This document shows positions 1 to 7,238 of a stretch of DNA of 25,133 nucleotides, in pieces. Source of the stretch: Pseudomonadota bacterium (lineage in GTDB: Bacteria; Pseudomonadota; Alphaproteobacteria; Rhizobiales; Xanthobacteraceae); assembly GCA_023423415.1 (NCBI GenBank), contig JAFAFP010000047.1:1-25133 (forward strand), read 5' to 3'. The stretch's first letter is position 1. Each line of letters begins with the position of its first letter. The notes beneath the pieces were generated by a model that had not been told where the DNA came from, ran no database searches, and saw only the letters and a program-made list of their open reading frames with translations. The translations under genes and the position numbers were made by a program.

Positions 1-41
1 GATGCGTCGCTGAGCTGGGACCCACGCTACGATGAAAATGA

Positions 42-88
42 GTCCCGGTTCTGCAGCGCACGACGTCGTCTTGCGCTGCGCCCGGGAC
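42..88. repeat. Long imperfect hairpin, REP-like
   Basis: GTCCCGG (42-48) pairs with CCGGGAC (82-88), and GCAGCGCA (53-60) pairs with TGCGCTGC (72-79), giving a two-part stem of 7 and 8 bp with a small internal loop. The apical loop contains the palindrome CGACGTCG. The wording resembles GC-rich intergenic elements dispersed in Bradyrhizobium-type genomes; that resemblance is from memory. No T tract follows on either strand, so it is not a typical terminator. Confidence 0.5.
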
Positions 89-186
89 ACGAGAGCGGTT
101 GAAAAAGCGGCGTTGAACAAGCGGCATTGGACGGCCGCGTTAGGTGGCGTTTGAAAAGACGGCGCCGAAATCGGGCAAGTTTTTAT

Positions 187-207
187 CCCTCCCCTGCAAG
201 GGGAGGG
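187..207. repeat. Perfect 9-bp hairpin, REP-like
   Basis: CCCTCCCCT (187-195) and AGGGGAGGG (199-207) form a perfect 9-bp stem around a three-base loop. On the plus strand it is preceded by TTTTAT rather than followed by T, so a terminator role is unlikely. Similar 'CCCTCCCC...GGGGAGGG' hairpins are common intergenic repeats in this bacterial group. Confidence 0.5.
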
Positions 208-419
208 TCGGCGCGCGCCGCAGGCAAGTTTACGCAGCCTGCGCAAATGACAGCGCGCCGGTGGGGGTGCAGCGCCAACGGCGCTCACAGATGCAATTGT
301 GGAGATTGCGCGAAGCCTAGTCTGACAGCGTTACGCTGTCAAGGATTATTTTCTTATTTATTCAATGGACATTTTGGAGGCAGCAATCGGAATACCTTGA
401 TCGTCGCGCTAACAAGCAA

Positions 420-434
420 CAGGCTCGAAGCCTG
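420..434 (-). terminator. Possible terminator of the DUF3800 gene
   Basis: CAGGCT and AGCCTG form a 6-bp stem with a three-base loop, about 50 bases beyond the stop of the minus-strand DUF3800 gene. Read on the minus strand it is followed by TTGCTTGTT, a poor T tract. A weak intrinsic terminator is possible. Confidence 0.3.
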
Positions 435-481
435 AGCCTCGCGGAGTCTCTGGAAAAGCGGTGTCGAATTGCGAGGCCCTA

Positions 482-1297
482 CTAGCGTTTTTTCTTAAAC
501 CCTGGCGTCCCGTCCCGATGAACAATTGTGAGCCGCTTGCGCCAATAGTCTGTGGCAACAAATGGATTTTTAATGTGAGCCCATTTGAAAATATAATCGC
601 AAAGTTCCTTTTTCGCGGGATCTGCGTTCGGCTTGGCATAGTGGCCATTTAACCGATACGCGATGGCTCCAATAAATATGTCTACAAGCTGGAGAGCTTG
701 TTTATTTTCGGGGTCGTCAAATTTCAGTTCTCGATACGGCCACGGTCGCTTATCGCCATATTTTAGAGCGCCTGCATTCATGATCTTGCGCGCTTCAAGC
801 AGAGAATGAGATGTCGTGCGACGGTCTGGGTAGAGATGAAAAAGCGCGCGGGGCAATCGCTTGCCAATGATTGGCACACAAAGGAAATACATTTCTTTAT
901 TGAAGCCAATTTCAACGTCGCCCTCACCCGTGGCCTTTAGTGTCTTCTTGCTTGTATCTACTGCGATGCAGTGCGTCTCAAGGTTCTTGTGGGTCGACAA
1001 TCTGTGCCGCGCAGGAAAAGTGAAGTAGGCATCCACGACGCGCTTGTAAGCCGCAAGATTATATCTGCTCGCCTTTTCCCACTTTATAAGTTTGGGCGTC
1101 CCGTCCGGTTTGGTAATTGGCGTTGTATGGTCGCGCGCAGCGACAATGTCAGCTTCAAACGCCGCACTGTGACTTAGCGGCACACATAGGCCACCCAGAA
1201 CTAAGTAGCGGAATTTGGTTTGACTGCTTTCGTCAATATAGACTTCATGAAACAGGTCCGCTTCATCTGCTCGCGGCACCCAACCGGTCTTAGGCAT
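482..1297 (-). CDS. DUF3800 domain protein
   Basis: A 271-residue soluble protein. The start of the family is recognisable: V-Y-I-D-E-S at residues 19-24, followed by a hydrophobic strand ending in GG (YLVLGGLCVP). The C-terminal part has the usual LQLVDIFIGAIAYRLNG helix with its conserved acid. The acidic residues and order of elements recall RNase H-like nuclease folds suggested for DUF3800, but no activity is established. The gene starts at ATG 1297 with AGG 12 bases upstream and a TATTAT box at 1318-1323 as a possible -10. Its base composition (about half G+C by eye) is lower than that of neighbouring genes, and it sits alone beside repeats and a toxin-antitoxin locus, which suggests horizontal acquisition. 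DUF3800 genes are often seen in accessory or phage-related DNA. Assignment likely; function unknown. Confidence 0.75.
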   Translation of the reverse strand: MPKTGWVPRADEADLFHEVYIDESSQTKFRYLVLGGLCVPLSHSAAFEADIVAARDHTTPITKPDGTPKLIKWEKASRYNLAAYKRVVDAYFTFPARHRLSTHKNLETHCIAVDTSKKTLKATGEGDVEIGFNKEMYFLCVPIIGKRLPRALFHLYPDRRTTSHSLLEARKIMNAGALKYGDKRPWPYRELKFDDPENKQALQLVDIFIGAIAYRLNGHYAKPNADPAKKELCDYIFKWAHIKNPFVATDYWRKRLTIVHRDGTPGFKKKR

Positions 1298-1440
1298 GGC
1301 GAAAAAAACCTAAAAGATAATACATTCAGCGACGCGGGAACTCAGAAACACTCTTAGATGGCTTTGCATGGCGGGCTGAGACAAGCCGGCTTTTTATCGC
1401 AAGCACAAAAATCTTTAAATCAGAAGCATAACTAGAAGCC

Positions 1441-1573
1441 ACCCTTGGGCGCCCCCTCCAGCTTGATGGTATGAATATCTCACGCCGTAGCGGTCAAAGA
1501 CATCGCGCGCACGATAGGCATGGTAATTATCGAAGCGAGCGACCGTTGGTGCGATGGCGGCGATGAACGCATC
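1441..1573 (-). pseudogene. Decayed vapC (PIN toxin) remnant
   Basis: Read on the minus strand this stretch encodes FIAAIAPTVARFDNYHAYRARD, which aligns with residues 60-81 of the intact VapC at 1940-2332 (LVATIAPIVVPFDDHHADIARD). At DNA level 1487-1573 aligns without gaps to 2075-2161; I count 66 of 87 bases identical. The N-terminal half with the first catalytic aspartate and the C-terminal GD and TD motifs are missing, so no PIN active site can form. No vapB-like sequence remains beside it. This is the wreck of a second, older or paralogous vapC. Confidence 0.7.
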
Positions 1574-1640
1574 TTGCCAGCGACGCAGCACCCAGGAATG
1601 ACGGCGGAGAGATTGCTCAAAGGCGCTCGATAGGGCTCGA

Positions 1641-1943
1641 TTATTTCGAAGCGCGTTTAGCGGAAGCCTTAGGAAGAGTAGGCGTTGAAGCGGCTCCGGT
1701 TCTCCGGGTGGGCACGCTCGCCAACGCCTTTGGCTTCGTTGTCGCCGTCGCTTTCTCTTTTGCGACAGACGCCAATGCCGTTCTTGTCCGTTGCTTCTCA
1801 ACCGCCGCAGCCGCCGCCCTCGCCTTCCTCGGCACCTGCCCCGGCCAGCTGACGATCCAGTGTTCCAGCTCCTCGTCCGGCACGTCGGCCTCCCTCGCGC
1901 CGATCCGGCCGCGCACCGGAATACTCACTGTTTGCCCGATCAA
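1641..1943 (-). pseudogene. Truncated duplicate of the YcgN C-terminus
   Basis: This 100-codon frame starts with TTG at 1943, overlapping the vapC stop as TTGA. It encodes a copy of the YcgN segment VRGRxGAxEADVPDEELExWIVSWPGxVP followed by a Lys/Ala-rich tail. The block 1831-1918 matches 2965-3052 at 82 of 88 bases (my count). It lacks the whole cysteine-rich core (no Cys in the frame), so it cannot do what YcgN-type proteins do. Similarity stops abruptly near 1919. It could be translated by coupling to vapC, but is best read as a leftover 3' end created by duplication or insertion. Confidence 0.75.
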
Positions 1944-2332
1944 TCAATCACGCGCTCCACATCCGTCGCCCCGAAATCCGTCCCCTTGAACAGGAGCGGC
2001 TCCGCCTCGGCGACGGCAAGCGCGTAAGCCGCGCAATCACCGAAGTTCAGCGCGGCTTTGTGCCGGCCTTTGCCGTAGCGGGCGAAGGCATCGCGCGCGA
2101 TGTCGGCATGATGATCATCGAAGGGAACGACAATTGGCGCGATCGTGGCGACCAATGCATCAAGGTCAGCCGCCGCTGCCGGACCGAAACGTCCGAGCGC
2201 AACCATGCGCGCCTCGAGCTTCGTCACCGCAGAAATGAGACGACGCGGATCGGCCTCAATCGCTTGCGCGAAAGCATCTGCCTCGGGCTCAAGCCGCAAC
2301 AGCGCGATCAACGCTGACGTATCGATCACCAT
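1940..2332 (-). CDS. vapC: VapC toxin, PIN-domain ribonuclease
   Basis: A 130-residue single PIN domain, the usual length for VapC. Expected acidic active-site residues are present: D4 in MVIDTSAL, E40 in TKLEAR, D99 in NFGDCAAYALA and D119 in FKGTDF. VapC toxins are Mg-dependent endoribonucleases that cut specific RNAs (initiator tRNA, other tRNAs or rRNA) unless bound by VapB; the target here cannot be read from sequence. The ATG overlaps the vapB stop as TGATG, so the two are translationally coupled. The gene appears intact, unlike the remnant at 1441-1573. Its stop overlaps the start of the truncated YcgN-tail frame. Confidence 0.93.
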   Translation of the reverse strand: MVIDTSALIALLRLEPEADAFAQAIEADPRRLISAVTKLEARMVALGRFGPAAAADLDALVATIAPIVVPFDDHHADIARDAFARYGKGRHKAALNFGDCAAYALAVAEAEPLLFKGTDFGATDVERVID

Positions 2333-2613
2333 CAGCGGCGCTCATGGCCTGCGGGGCCATCGAGCATCTCGTCATAGCCAAGAATATCGTCGTCATTTCG
2401 GTCGTCGATCACCGGATGCCGGCTGCCGCGCTCGCCGATCTCACGCAGGGCGCGGAGGAATGCCTCGCGGCTTTCCCTTCGCGGACGCCGTCGTTCCCGC
2501 TCAACCTCCTTACGAAGCGCGTCTGTCACGACCTCGGTGATGCCTTGCTTGCGCCGCCGCGCGAGCTCGCGGGCGAGTCGTTCCGTCTCGGCATTCTTGA
2601 TGTTGAGAGCCAT
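2332..2613 (-). CDS. vapB: VapB antitoxin, Rv0623-type
   Basis: About 93 residues starting MALNIKNAETERLARELA, the hallmark N-terminus of the Rv0623-like VapB antitoxins that form a ribbon-helix-helix DNA-binding dimer. The C-terminal half is rich in charged residues and would wrap the toxin. I chose ATG 2613 because the family starts there; the open frame runs 20 codons further upstream (to 2673), but that extension is basic and atypical. It neutralises the VapC encoded immediately downstream (TGATG overlap) and normally autorepresses the operon. The upstream DNA 2641-2675 has several AGGAAGAA-like direct repeats (minus strand) that could be the operator. Confidence 0.9.
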   Translation of the reverse strand: MALNIKNAETERLARELARRRKQGITEVVTDALRKEVERERRRPRRESREAFLRALREIGERGSRHPVIDDRNDDDILGYDEMLDGPAGHERR

Positions 2614-2640
2614 GAACCGTACCGGAAAACGAGGATAGAT

Positions 2641-2675
2641 TTCTTCCTTCTTCCTATAATTCTTCCTAGTCACCG
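2641..2675 (-). promoter_or_regulatory. Candidate vapBC promoter/operator
   Basis: On the minus strand this 35-base stretch carries AGGAAGAA, TTATAGG, then AGGAAGAAGGAAGAA, so AGGAAGAA-type direct repeats flank a TATAGG-like box 30-60 bases before the vapB ATG. VapB antitoxins usually bind repeats at their own promoter. No experiment or consensus supports the exact site. Confidence 0.35.
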
Positions 2676-2720
2676 AAACAAGGTTTTACCCCTTCATTTA
2701 TTGGCGTTCCGTGACCGATC

Positions 2721-3476
2721 TTATTTGGAAATGCGCTTAACCGGTGTCTTGGAAGTTATCTTGGAAGGCGTCTTGGAAGGCGTCTTGGAAGGCGTCTTGG
2801 AAGGAGCGCGCGTGGAGGCTTTGCCTGTCCTTGCAACAACAGCCGTTGTCATCTTTTTCGCGATGGGCACCACCGCCGCCCTCGCCCGCTCTTTGGCGAT
2901 GGAGGCGGTGGCCGCGCGCGCCTTCTTCTTCGCGATTGACGCGGCGGCTCTCGCCGCCGCTTTGGGCACCTTGCCCGGCCAGCTGACGATCCAGTTTTCC
3001 AGCTCCTCGTCCGGCACGTCGGCTTCGCTCGCGCCGACCCGGCCGCGCACCGAGACGCCGGCTTTGTGCACCGTGTCGGGATCGCCGGAGATCAGCGGGT
3101 GCCACCAGTACAGGTCCTTGCCCTTGGCAAGCAGGTCATAGGCGCAGGTCGGCGGCAGCCAGTTGATCTGCCGCACCTCCTCCGGCGTCAGCCGCACGCA
3201 GTCCGGCACCTTCTTGAACCGCGTCCTGTAGCTGCTGCAGCGGCAGGTCTCATGGTCGAGCAGCTTGCAGGCGACGTCGGTGAAGAACAGCTTGCCGGTG
3301 TCCTCCTCCTCCAGCTTGTTCAGGCAGCAGCGGCCGCAGCCGTCGCACAGGCTCTCCCATTCGGCCGACGTCATCTGCTCCAGGCTCTTGCGCTTCCAGA
3401 ACGGAAGCGCCGGCTCGGGGCTGGCGCGGCGCTTTGCCGGCGCGTGGCCTTTGGGTTTGGGGCGGGCCTTGGTCAC
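2721..3476 (-). CDS. ycgN: YcgN/UPF0260 cysteine-cluster protein
   Basis: A 251-residue member of the UPF0260 (YcgN) family. The core (about 25-171) has WESLCDGCGRCCLNKLE with C44, C47, C50 and C51, further cysteines C70, C78, C80, C93 and C111, and the family ending VRGRVGASEADVPDEELENWIVSWPG. The cysteine pattern resembles the broad zinc- or iron-binding CxxCxxCC group; the biochemical role is unknown. E. coli YcgN is about 150 residues; here a Lys/Ala-rich tail of 80 residues follows, with IAKK/IAKER repeats and a terminal SKTP repeat encoded by a 12-bp tandem repeat. A truncated copy of this tail lies at 1641-1943. It starts at ATG 3476, and its stop is about 110 bases before vapB on the same strand. 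Confidence 0.88.
   Translation of the reverse strand: MTKARPKPKGHAPAKRRASPEPALPFWKRKSLEQMTSAEWESLCDGCGRCCLNKLEEEDTGKLFFTDVACKLLDHETCRCSSYRTRFKKVPDCVRLTPEEVRQINWLPPTCAYDLLAKGKDLYWWHPLISGDPDTVHKAGVSVRGRVGASEADVPDEELENWIVSWPGKVPKAAARAAASIAKKKARAATASIAKERARAAVVPIAKKMTTAVVARTGKASTRAPSKTPSKTPSKTPSKITSKTPVKRISK
2742..2805. repeat. 12-bp tandem repeat inside ycgN
   Basis: About five consecutive 12-base units close to GGCGTCTTGGAA (plus strand), three or four of them identical, encode the SKTP repeats at the C-terminus of the YcgN-type protein. Unit length is a multiple of three, so gain or loss of units keeps the frame. The truncated tail copy at 1641-1943 lacks the array. Confidence 0.85.
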
Positions 3477-3803
3477 GGGGTATCCCTGCTCACTTCACGT
3501 CTGCGGCCGCGGTCGGCCGTCGGGGCGGATCGATCACACAAGTGTTTGCCGCGATCGGGGCACAAGTCCTAGTGATTCCTTGATGAATCGGGGACGATTT
3601 TGCATGGTCATACGTAATTTCGACACGCTGTGTGGCTGTTGTGGCATGGCTGCGGCCGTGCCGATCGGCTAGACAGGGCGGAGTTGCGAGCATTTCCGGT
3701 TGGACCGTCAGACGCTTACACATCCGCCAGACACTGACTGCATGATCTGACCGCCGCATGATTTCCGCCGGGCGACCGGCAGCCGCTGTTCCGGAGACGG
3801 GGA
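3477..3803. other. Divergent intergenic region ycgN/mrcA
   Basis: This 327-base gap separates the divergent ycgN and mrcA genes and should carry both promoters. A TTGATG element near 3580 followed by CATACG about 28 bases on is the only promoter-like pair noticed for mrcA and is weak. No small gene, RNA or strong dyad was recognised. Confidence 0.5.
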
Positions 3804-6038
3804 TTGCCCGACCAAAAGCCCATCAGCATCATGGAGCGGATCCGGCGCTTTTTCCTGGATCTCGACGCCCGGATCGATTCGGGGCTGTTCGAGGCCGGGC
3901 GCTGGGCCCGCGAATTGTGGGAGCGCTTCATCACCTTCATGGACCGGTTCCATGTCGGCGGATGGAAGCGCTGGGTGTTCGTCGAGCCGCTGTCGGAGGC
4001 GGCGACCTTCGGCGCGGCCGGCCTCGTGCTGATGCTGGCGCTGGCGCTGCCGGCATTCTACGAGACCAGCGACGAGGACTGGCTGAAGAAGTCCGAACTC
4101 GCGGTGCAGTTCCTGGATCGCTACGGCAACGAGGTCGGCGCGCGGGGCATCAAGCATAACGACTCCATCCCGCTGGAGGAGTTTCCCGATCACCTGATCA
4201 AGGCGACGCTGGCGACCGAGGACCGCAGGTTCTACGAGCATTTCGGCATCGACGTGCCGGGCACGGTTCGCGCGGTTTTCATCAATGCGCGCGCCGGCGG
4301 CGTCGTGCAGGGCGGCTCCTCCATCTCGCAGCAGCTCGCCAAAAACCTGTTTCTAAGTAATGAGCGAACGATCGAACGCAAGGTCAAGGAGGCGTTTCTC
4401 GCCATCTGGCTCGAGACACGTTTGACGAAAAATCAGATCCTCAAACTCTATCTCGATCGTGCCTATCTCGGCGGCGGGGCATTCGGTGTCGACGCCGCCG
4501 CTCAATACTACTTCGGCAAATCCGCACGCGATGTGAATCTTGCGGAAGCCGCCATGATGGCCGGCCTGTTCAAAGCGCCGACACGCTACGCTCCGCACAT
4601 CAACCTGCCCGCCGCGCGTGCCCGCGCCAACACCGTGCTCGACAATCTGATTGAAGCGGGAATGATGACGGAAGGTCAGGTGTTCGGTGCGCGGCGTAAC
4701 CCTGCCATGGCTATCGACCGTCGCGACGAACGTCAGCCAAGCTTCTATCTCGATTACGCTTACGACGAGATCAAGAAGCTGGTTGAAAAACTGCCAAAGT
4801 CGGTGACAGAGCGCGTCTTCATTGTCCGCACCGGTCTCGACGTCAATCTGCAACGCCAGGCAGAAAACGCTATCGAAGAGACTTTGCGAGACTATGGTCG
4901 GCAATATGGCACGCGCCAGGCTGCCACAACCGTCATGGACAATGATGGCACCGTCCGCGCCATCGTTGGCGGCCGCGATTATACGGAAAGCCAATTCAAC
5001 CGCGCGACCGATGCGCAGCGTCAGCCTGGGTCATCGTTCAAGCCCTATGTTTATGCGGCCGCCTTCATTCACGGCCTCAAACCAACGACAACCATCGTCG
5101 ACGGACCGATTTGCATCGGCAACTGGTGCCCACACAATTACTCCGGCGGATATTCCGGTACGCAAACCTTGACCAGCGCGTTGGTGCGCTCAATCAATAC
5201 CGTGCCGGTTCGCCTCTCGATCATGATCGGTAACGGCAACCCGAAGGCCGGACGCGCCAAGATTGTCGATCTGGCTCGCAAGATGGGACTGCGCAGCCCC
5301 CTCCCCGACACGCCATCCCTTCCCATCGGCGCCGACGAAGTGACCGTGTTCGACCACACGGGAGCTTTTGCCACCTTCCCCAATGGTGGAATGGCTGTAA
5401 CGCCCCACGCGATTCTCGAAGTGCGTAGCGCCACGGGTGACCTGATCTGGCGCTTCGATCGCGATGGACCAAAGCCCCGTCGCGTCATGCCGGCGCAGGT
5501 CGCCGCCGACATTAACATGATCCTGAACCAGGCGGTCGAAGCTGGGACCGGCAAGCGGTCAATGCTCGATGGCATCAAATCGGCCGGCAAAACCGGTACG
5601 ACCAACGCCTACCGTGACGCCTGGTTTGCTGGCTACACCGGCAACATGGTCGCCGCCGTCTGGTTCGGCAATGATGATTACGCGCCAACCAACCGCATGA
5701 CAGGCGGATCGCTCCCCGCGATGACGTGGAAGAAAATCATGGCCTACGCGCATCAGGGCATCGAGCTGAAACAGATCCCGGGCGTGCCGCCAAATCCGGG
5801 ACCACTCGGACCTCAGATCGCGGCCGAGCCAGGTTCGCGTCCCGGCGACGAGATCCCACGTCCGACCCTGTTGACCCGCCGTGGCGCGGATATTCTGGTG
5901 CGGATTGAACGAGCCTTGGAAGAAGCCAGCCGCGAGCTCAACTCCAAACCCCCTGGCACCGCCGAATACCGCCCCGTTGATCGCTCGCACACCGGCGTCT
6001 TTGCAGCATCGGAAGGGCGAGCGCCGCGTGGCAATTGA
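3804..6038 (+). CDS. mrcA: Penicillin-binding protein 1a, bifunctional
   Basis: A 744-residue class A penicillin-binding protein that polymerises lipid II into glycan strands and cross-links the peptides in the periplasm. One membrane anchor lies at about 66-84. The GT51 domain has ATEDRRFYEHFG with catalytic E139, GGSSISQQLAKN (170-181) and KVKEAFLAIWLE. The transpeptidase domain has SSFK (S410, K413), SIN (463-465) and KTGTT (596-600). It starts at TTG 3804 with GGAG seven bases upstream; ATG 3831 is an alternative without a Shine-Dalgarno. The first roughly 500 bases are visibly richer in G+C and in CTG leucine codons than the remainder from about 4330, as if the gene were mosaic. The next genes on this strand are small membrane proteins of unknown role. 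Assignment is secure. Confidence 0.96.
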   Translation: MPDQKPISIMERIRRFFLDLDARIDSGLFEAGRWARELWERFITFMDRFHVGGWKRWVFVEPLSEAATFGAAGLVLMLALALPAFYETSDEDWLKKSELAVQFLDRYGNEVGARGIKHNDSIPLEEFPDHLIKATLATEDRRFYEHFGIDVPGTVRAVFINARAGGVVQGGSSISQQLAKNLFLSNERTIERKVKEAFLAIWLETRLTKNQILKLYLDRAYLGGGAFGVDAAAQYYFGKSARDVNLAEAAMMAGLFKAPTRYAPHINLPAARARANTVLDNLIEAGMMTEGQVFGARRNPAMAIDRRDERQPSFYLDYAYDEIKKLVEKLPKSVTERVFIVRTGLDVNLQRQAENAIEETLRDYGRQYGTRQAATTVMDNDGTVRAIVGGRDYTESQFNRATDAQRQPGSSFKPYVYAAAFIHGLKPTTTIVDGPICIGNWCPHNYSGGYSGTQTLTSALVRSINTVPVRLSIMIGNGNPKAGRAKIVDLARKMGLRSPLPDTPSLPIGADEVTVFDHTGAFATFPNGGMAVTPHAILEVRSATGDLIWRFDRDGPKPRRVMPAQVAADINMILNQAVEAGTGKRSMLDGIKSAGKTGTTNAYRDAWFAGYTGNMVAAVWFGNDDYAPTNRMTGGSLPAMTWKKIMAYAHQGIELKQIPGVPPNPGPLGPQIAAEPGSRPGDEIPRPTLLTRRGADILVRIERALEEASRELNSKPPGTAEYRPVDRSHTGVFAASEGRAPRGN

Positions 6039-6100
6039 CAGCCGAGCGAAATCCGGCGATCCCGGTCCGCATATCGTCAATCACCTGATCTGGATGTCTC

Positions 6101-6679
6101 GTGCGGTTGCTCATCGGATTGCTGCTGGCATTCGCGGTCGCGGCATCCGTCGGCCTCGGCACCACCCTCTACGCGCTGCAGGAAGGAACCCCCTTTGGCT
6201 CCTTTAAGGTCGGCGCCTGGACAGCATGGCCCCGCACAGGCACGCCGGACATCGATCCTTATGCACGTGCGTTAGTTGCACGCAGCGGCGAGCTGCCAAT
6301 GGGCGCGGGCGACGGAATAGCGTTTGTCGCTACTAAAGATGACACGGGGGCGCCGCTCAACGGCCGTTGCGACGTTGCCGTGACCGGCGTTACCCCGCAG
6401 GCCCGTTTCTGGACGCTCACCCTCTATGAGCGGGACGGCAAACTCGTTGGCAACTCCATCAGCCGCCATAGCTTTTCCAGTCAGGAGATTGTCCGGAATT
6501 CGGAAGGTATGATCGATATCTTGGTTGCCCCCCGCGCGCGCGCCGGAAACTGGCTGCCGACAGCCGGCGTCGATCGATACATGCTGGTGATGCGCTTCTA
6601 CGATTCCCCAATCAGCACAGCATCGCGAACAGGACGCGAAACGCCCATGCCGTCAATCAAGGTACTCGAATGCCCGTGA
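6101..6679 (+). CDS. DUF1214 membrane-anchored protein
   Basis: A 192-residue protein with an N-terminal hydrophobic segment (LLIGLLLAFAVAASVGLGTTLYAL) and an extracytoplasmic DUF1214 domain: ARFWTLTLYERDGKLVGNSISRHSFSSQEIV and the ending RYMLVMRFYDSP. DUF1214 is normally the C-terminal half of DUF1254-DUF1214 proteins, as in the two exported proteins at 21-23.5 kb; here it is a separate gene. GTG 6101 is the only in-frame start that gives a clean signal anchor. The DUF1254-like gene begins 10 bases after its stop, so the two form an operon and the halves may associate. Biochemical function unknown. Confidence 0.85.
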   Translation: MRLLIGLLLAFAVAASVGLGTTLYALQEGTPFGSFKVGAWTAWPRTGTPDIDPYARALVARSGELPMGAGDGIAFVATKDDTGAPLNGRCDVAVTGVTPQARFWTLTLYERDGKLVGNSISRHSFSSQEIVRNSEGMIDILVAPRARAGNWLPTAGVDRYMLVMRFYDSPISTASRTGRETPMPSIKVLECP

Positions 6680-6689
6680 GGTTCCGGCC

Positions 6690-7238
6690 GTGACGCGATG
6701 GCTTCTTTGGCTGCTGAGCGGCTTGCTATTGGGCGGCCTCGTTCATTTTGTGACGATTCTCTATTTGCCGAACACCGCAACGCAGGACGCCTACGCCCGG
6801 ATTTCGGCCATCTCGCCTGTCAATAAAGTCGTTCCGCTACCTGCACCGAACGCCGACAAGGCCATCGTGCCGCTGATGGACCCAGCCTTTGCTGCAGCCG
6901 TTTGCCGGTACGATCTGGGCGAAGGCCCTCTCAAGCTGACAACGCCGATCAGTCCCGCCTACACGTCCGTAACGTTTTATACGAACAAGAACATCGCCTA
7001 CTATGCCATCAACGATCGCGCCGCCGGTCGCCGCACGATCGAACTCGAACTCATGACGAGTGCGCAACGCGCGCAACTTCCCGACGATGAAGAAATTTCC
7101 GCTGCCGATCGCCTGATCGTCGAATCCCCGAGCCAGACTGGCCTGATTGTGTTGCGTGCCCTTGCACCGGAACCTGGCATGATGCCGGCGGCCGCAGGCG
7201 CGTTATCAAACGCGCGCTGTCAGCCGGTCACACCGTAA
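6690..7238 (+). CDS. Small DUF1254-family membrane protein
   Basis: A 182-residue protein with one N-terminal membrane segment (WLLWLLSGLLLGGLVHFVTILYL), then a compact extracytoplasmic domain with PNTATQDAYARI, PLMDPAFAAAVCRYDL and YTSVTFYTNKNIAYYAINDR. It matches small DUF1254-type proteins that partner DUF1214 genes. It starts at GTG 6690, ten bases after the preceding gene. Its TAA ends at 7238 and the convergent lipoprotein gene ends at 7239, so the genes meet with no gap. Function unknown. Confidence 0.8.
   Translation: MTRWLLWLLSGLLLGGLVHFVTILYLPNTATQDAYARISAISPVNKVVPLPAPNADKAIVPLMDPAFAAAVCRYDLGEGPLKLTTPISPAYTSVTFYTNKNIAYYAINDRAAGRRTIELELMTSAQRAQLPDDEEISAADRLIVESPSQTGLIVLRALAPEPGMMPAAAGALSNARCQPVTP

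Larger units (their letters stand above)
1..481. other. Gene-free, hairpin-rich stretch
   Basis: No convincing gene is seen in these 481 bases; the short open frames are arginine-rich or low in complexity and lack a clear ribosome site. The stretch holds a long imperfect hairpin (42-88), a perfect hairpin (187-207) and a short dyad (420-434) just past the end of the DUF3800 gene. It looks like intergenic repeat DNA at the edge of an accessory segment. Confidence 0.6.

Noticed and set aside
127..435. Open frame of 102 codons on the plus strand
   Set aside because: Arginine-rich, runs through the hairpin repeat, has no ribosome site and no recognisable protein features.
1415..1801. 128-codon frame covering the vapC remnant as a full gene
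   Set aside because: Its N-terminal half is an out-of-frame reading of the YcgN-tail copy; only the C-terminal part resembles VapC and it lacks the catalytic residues.
4353..4994. Long antisense frame inside mrcA
   Set aside because: Shadow frame on the opposite strand of a well-conserved enzyme; content is explained by the codon usage of mrcA.
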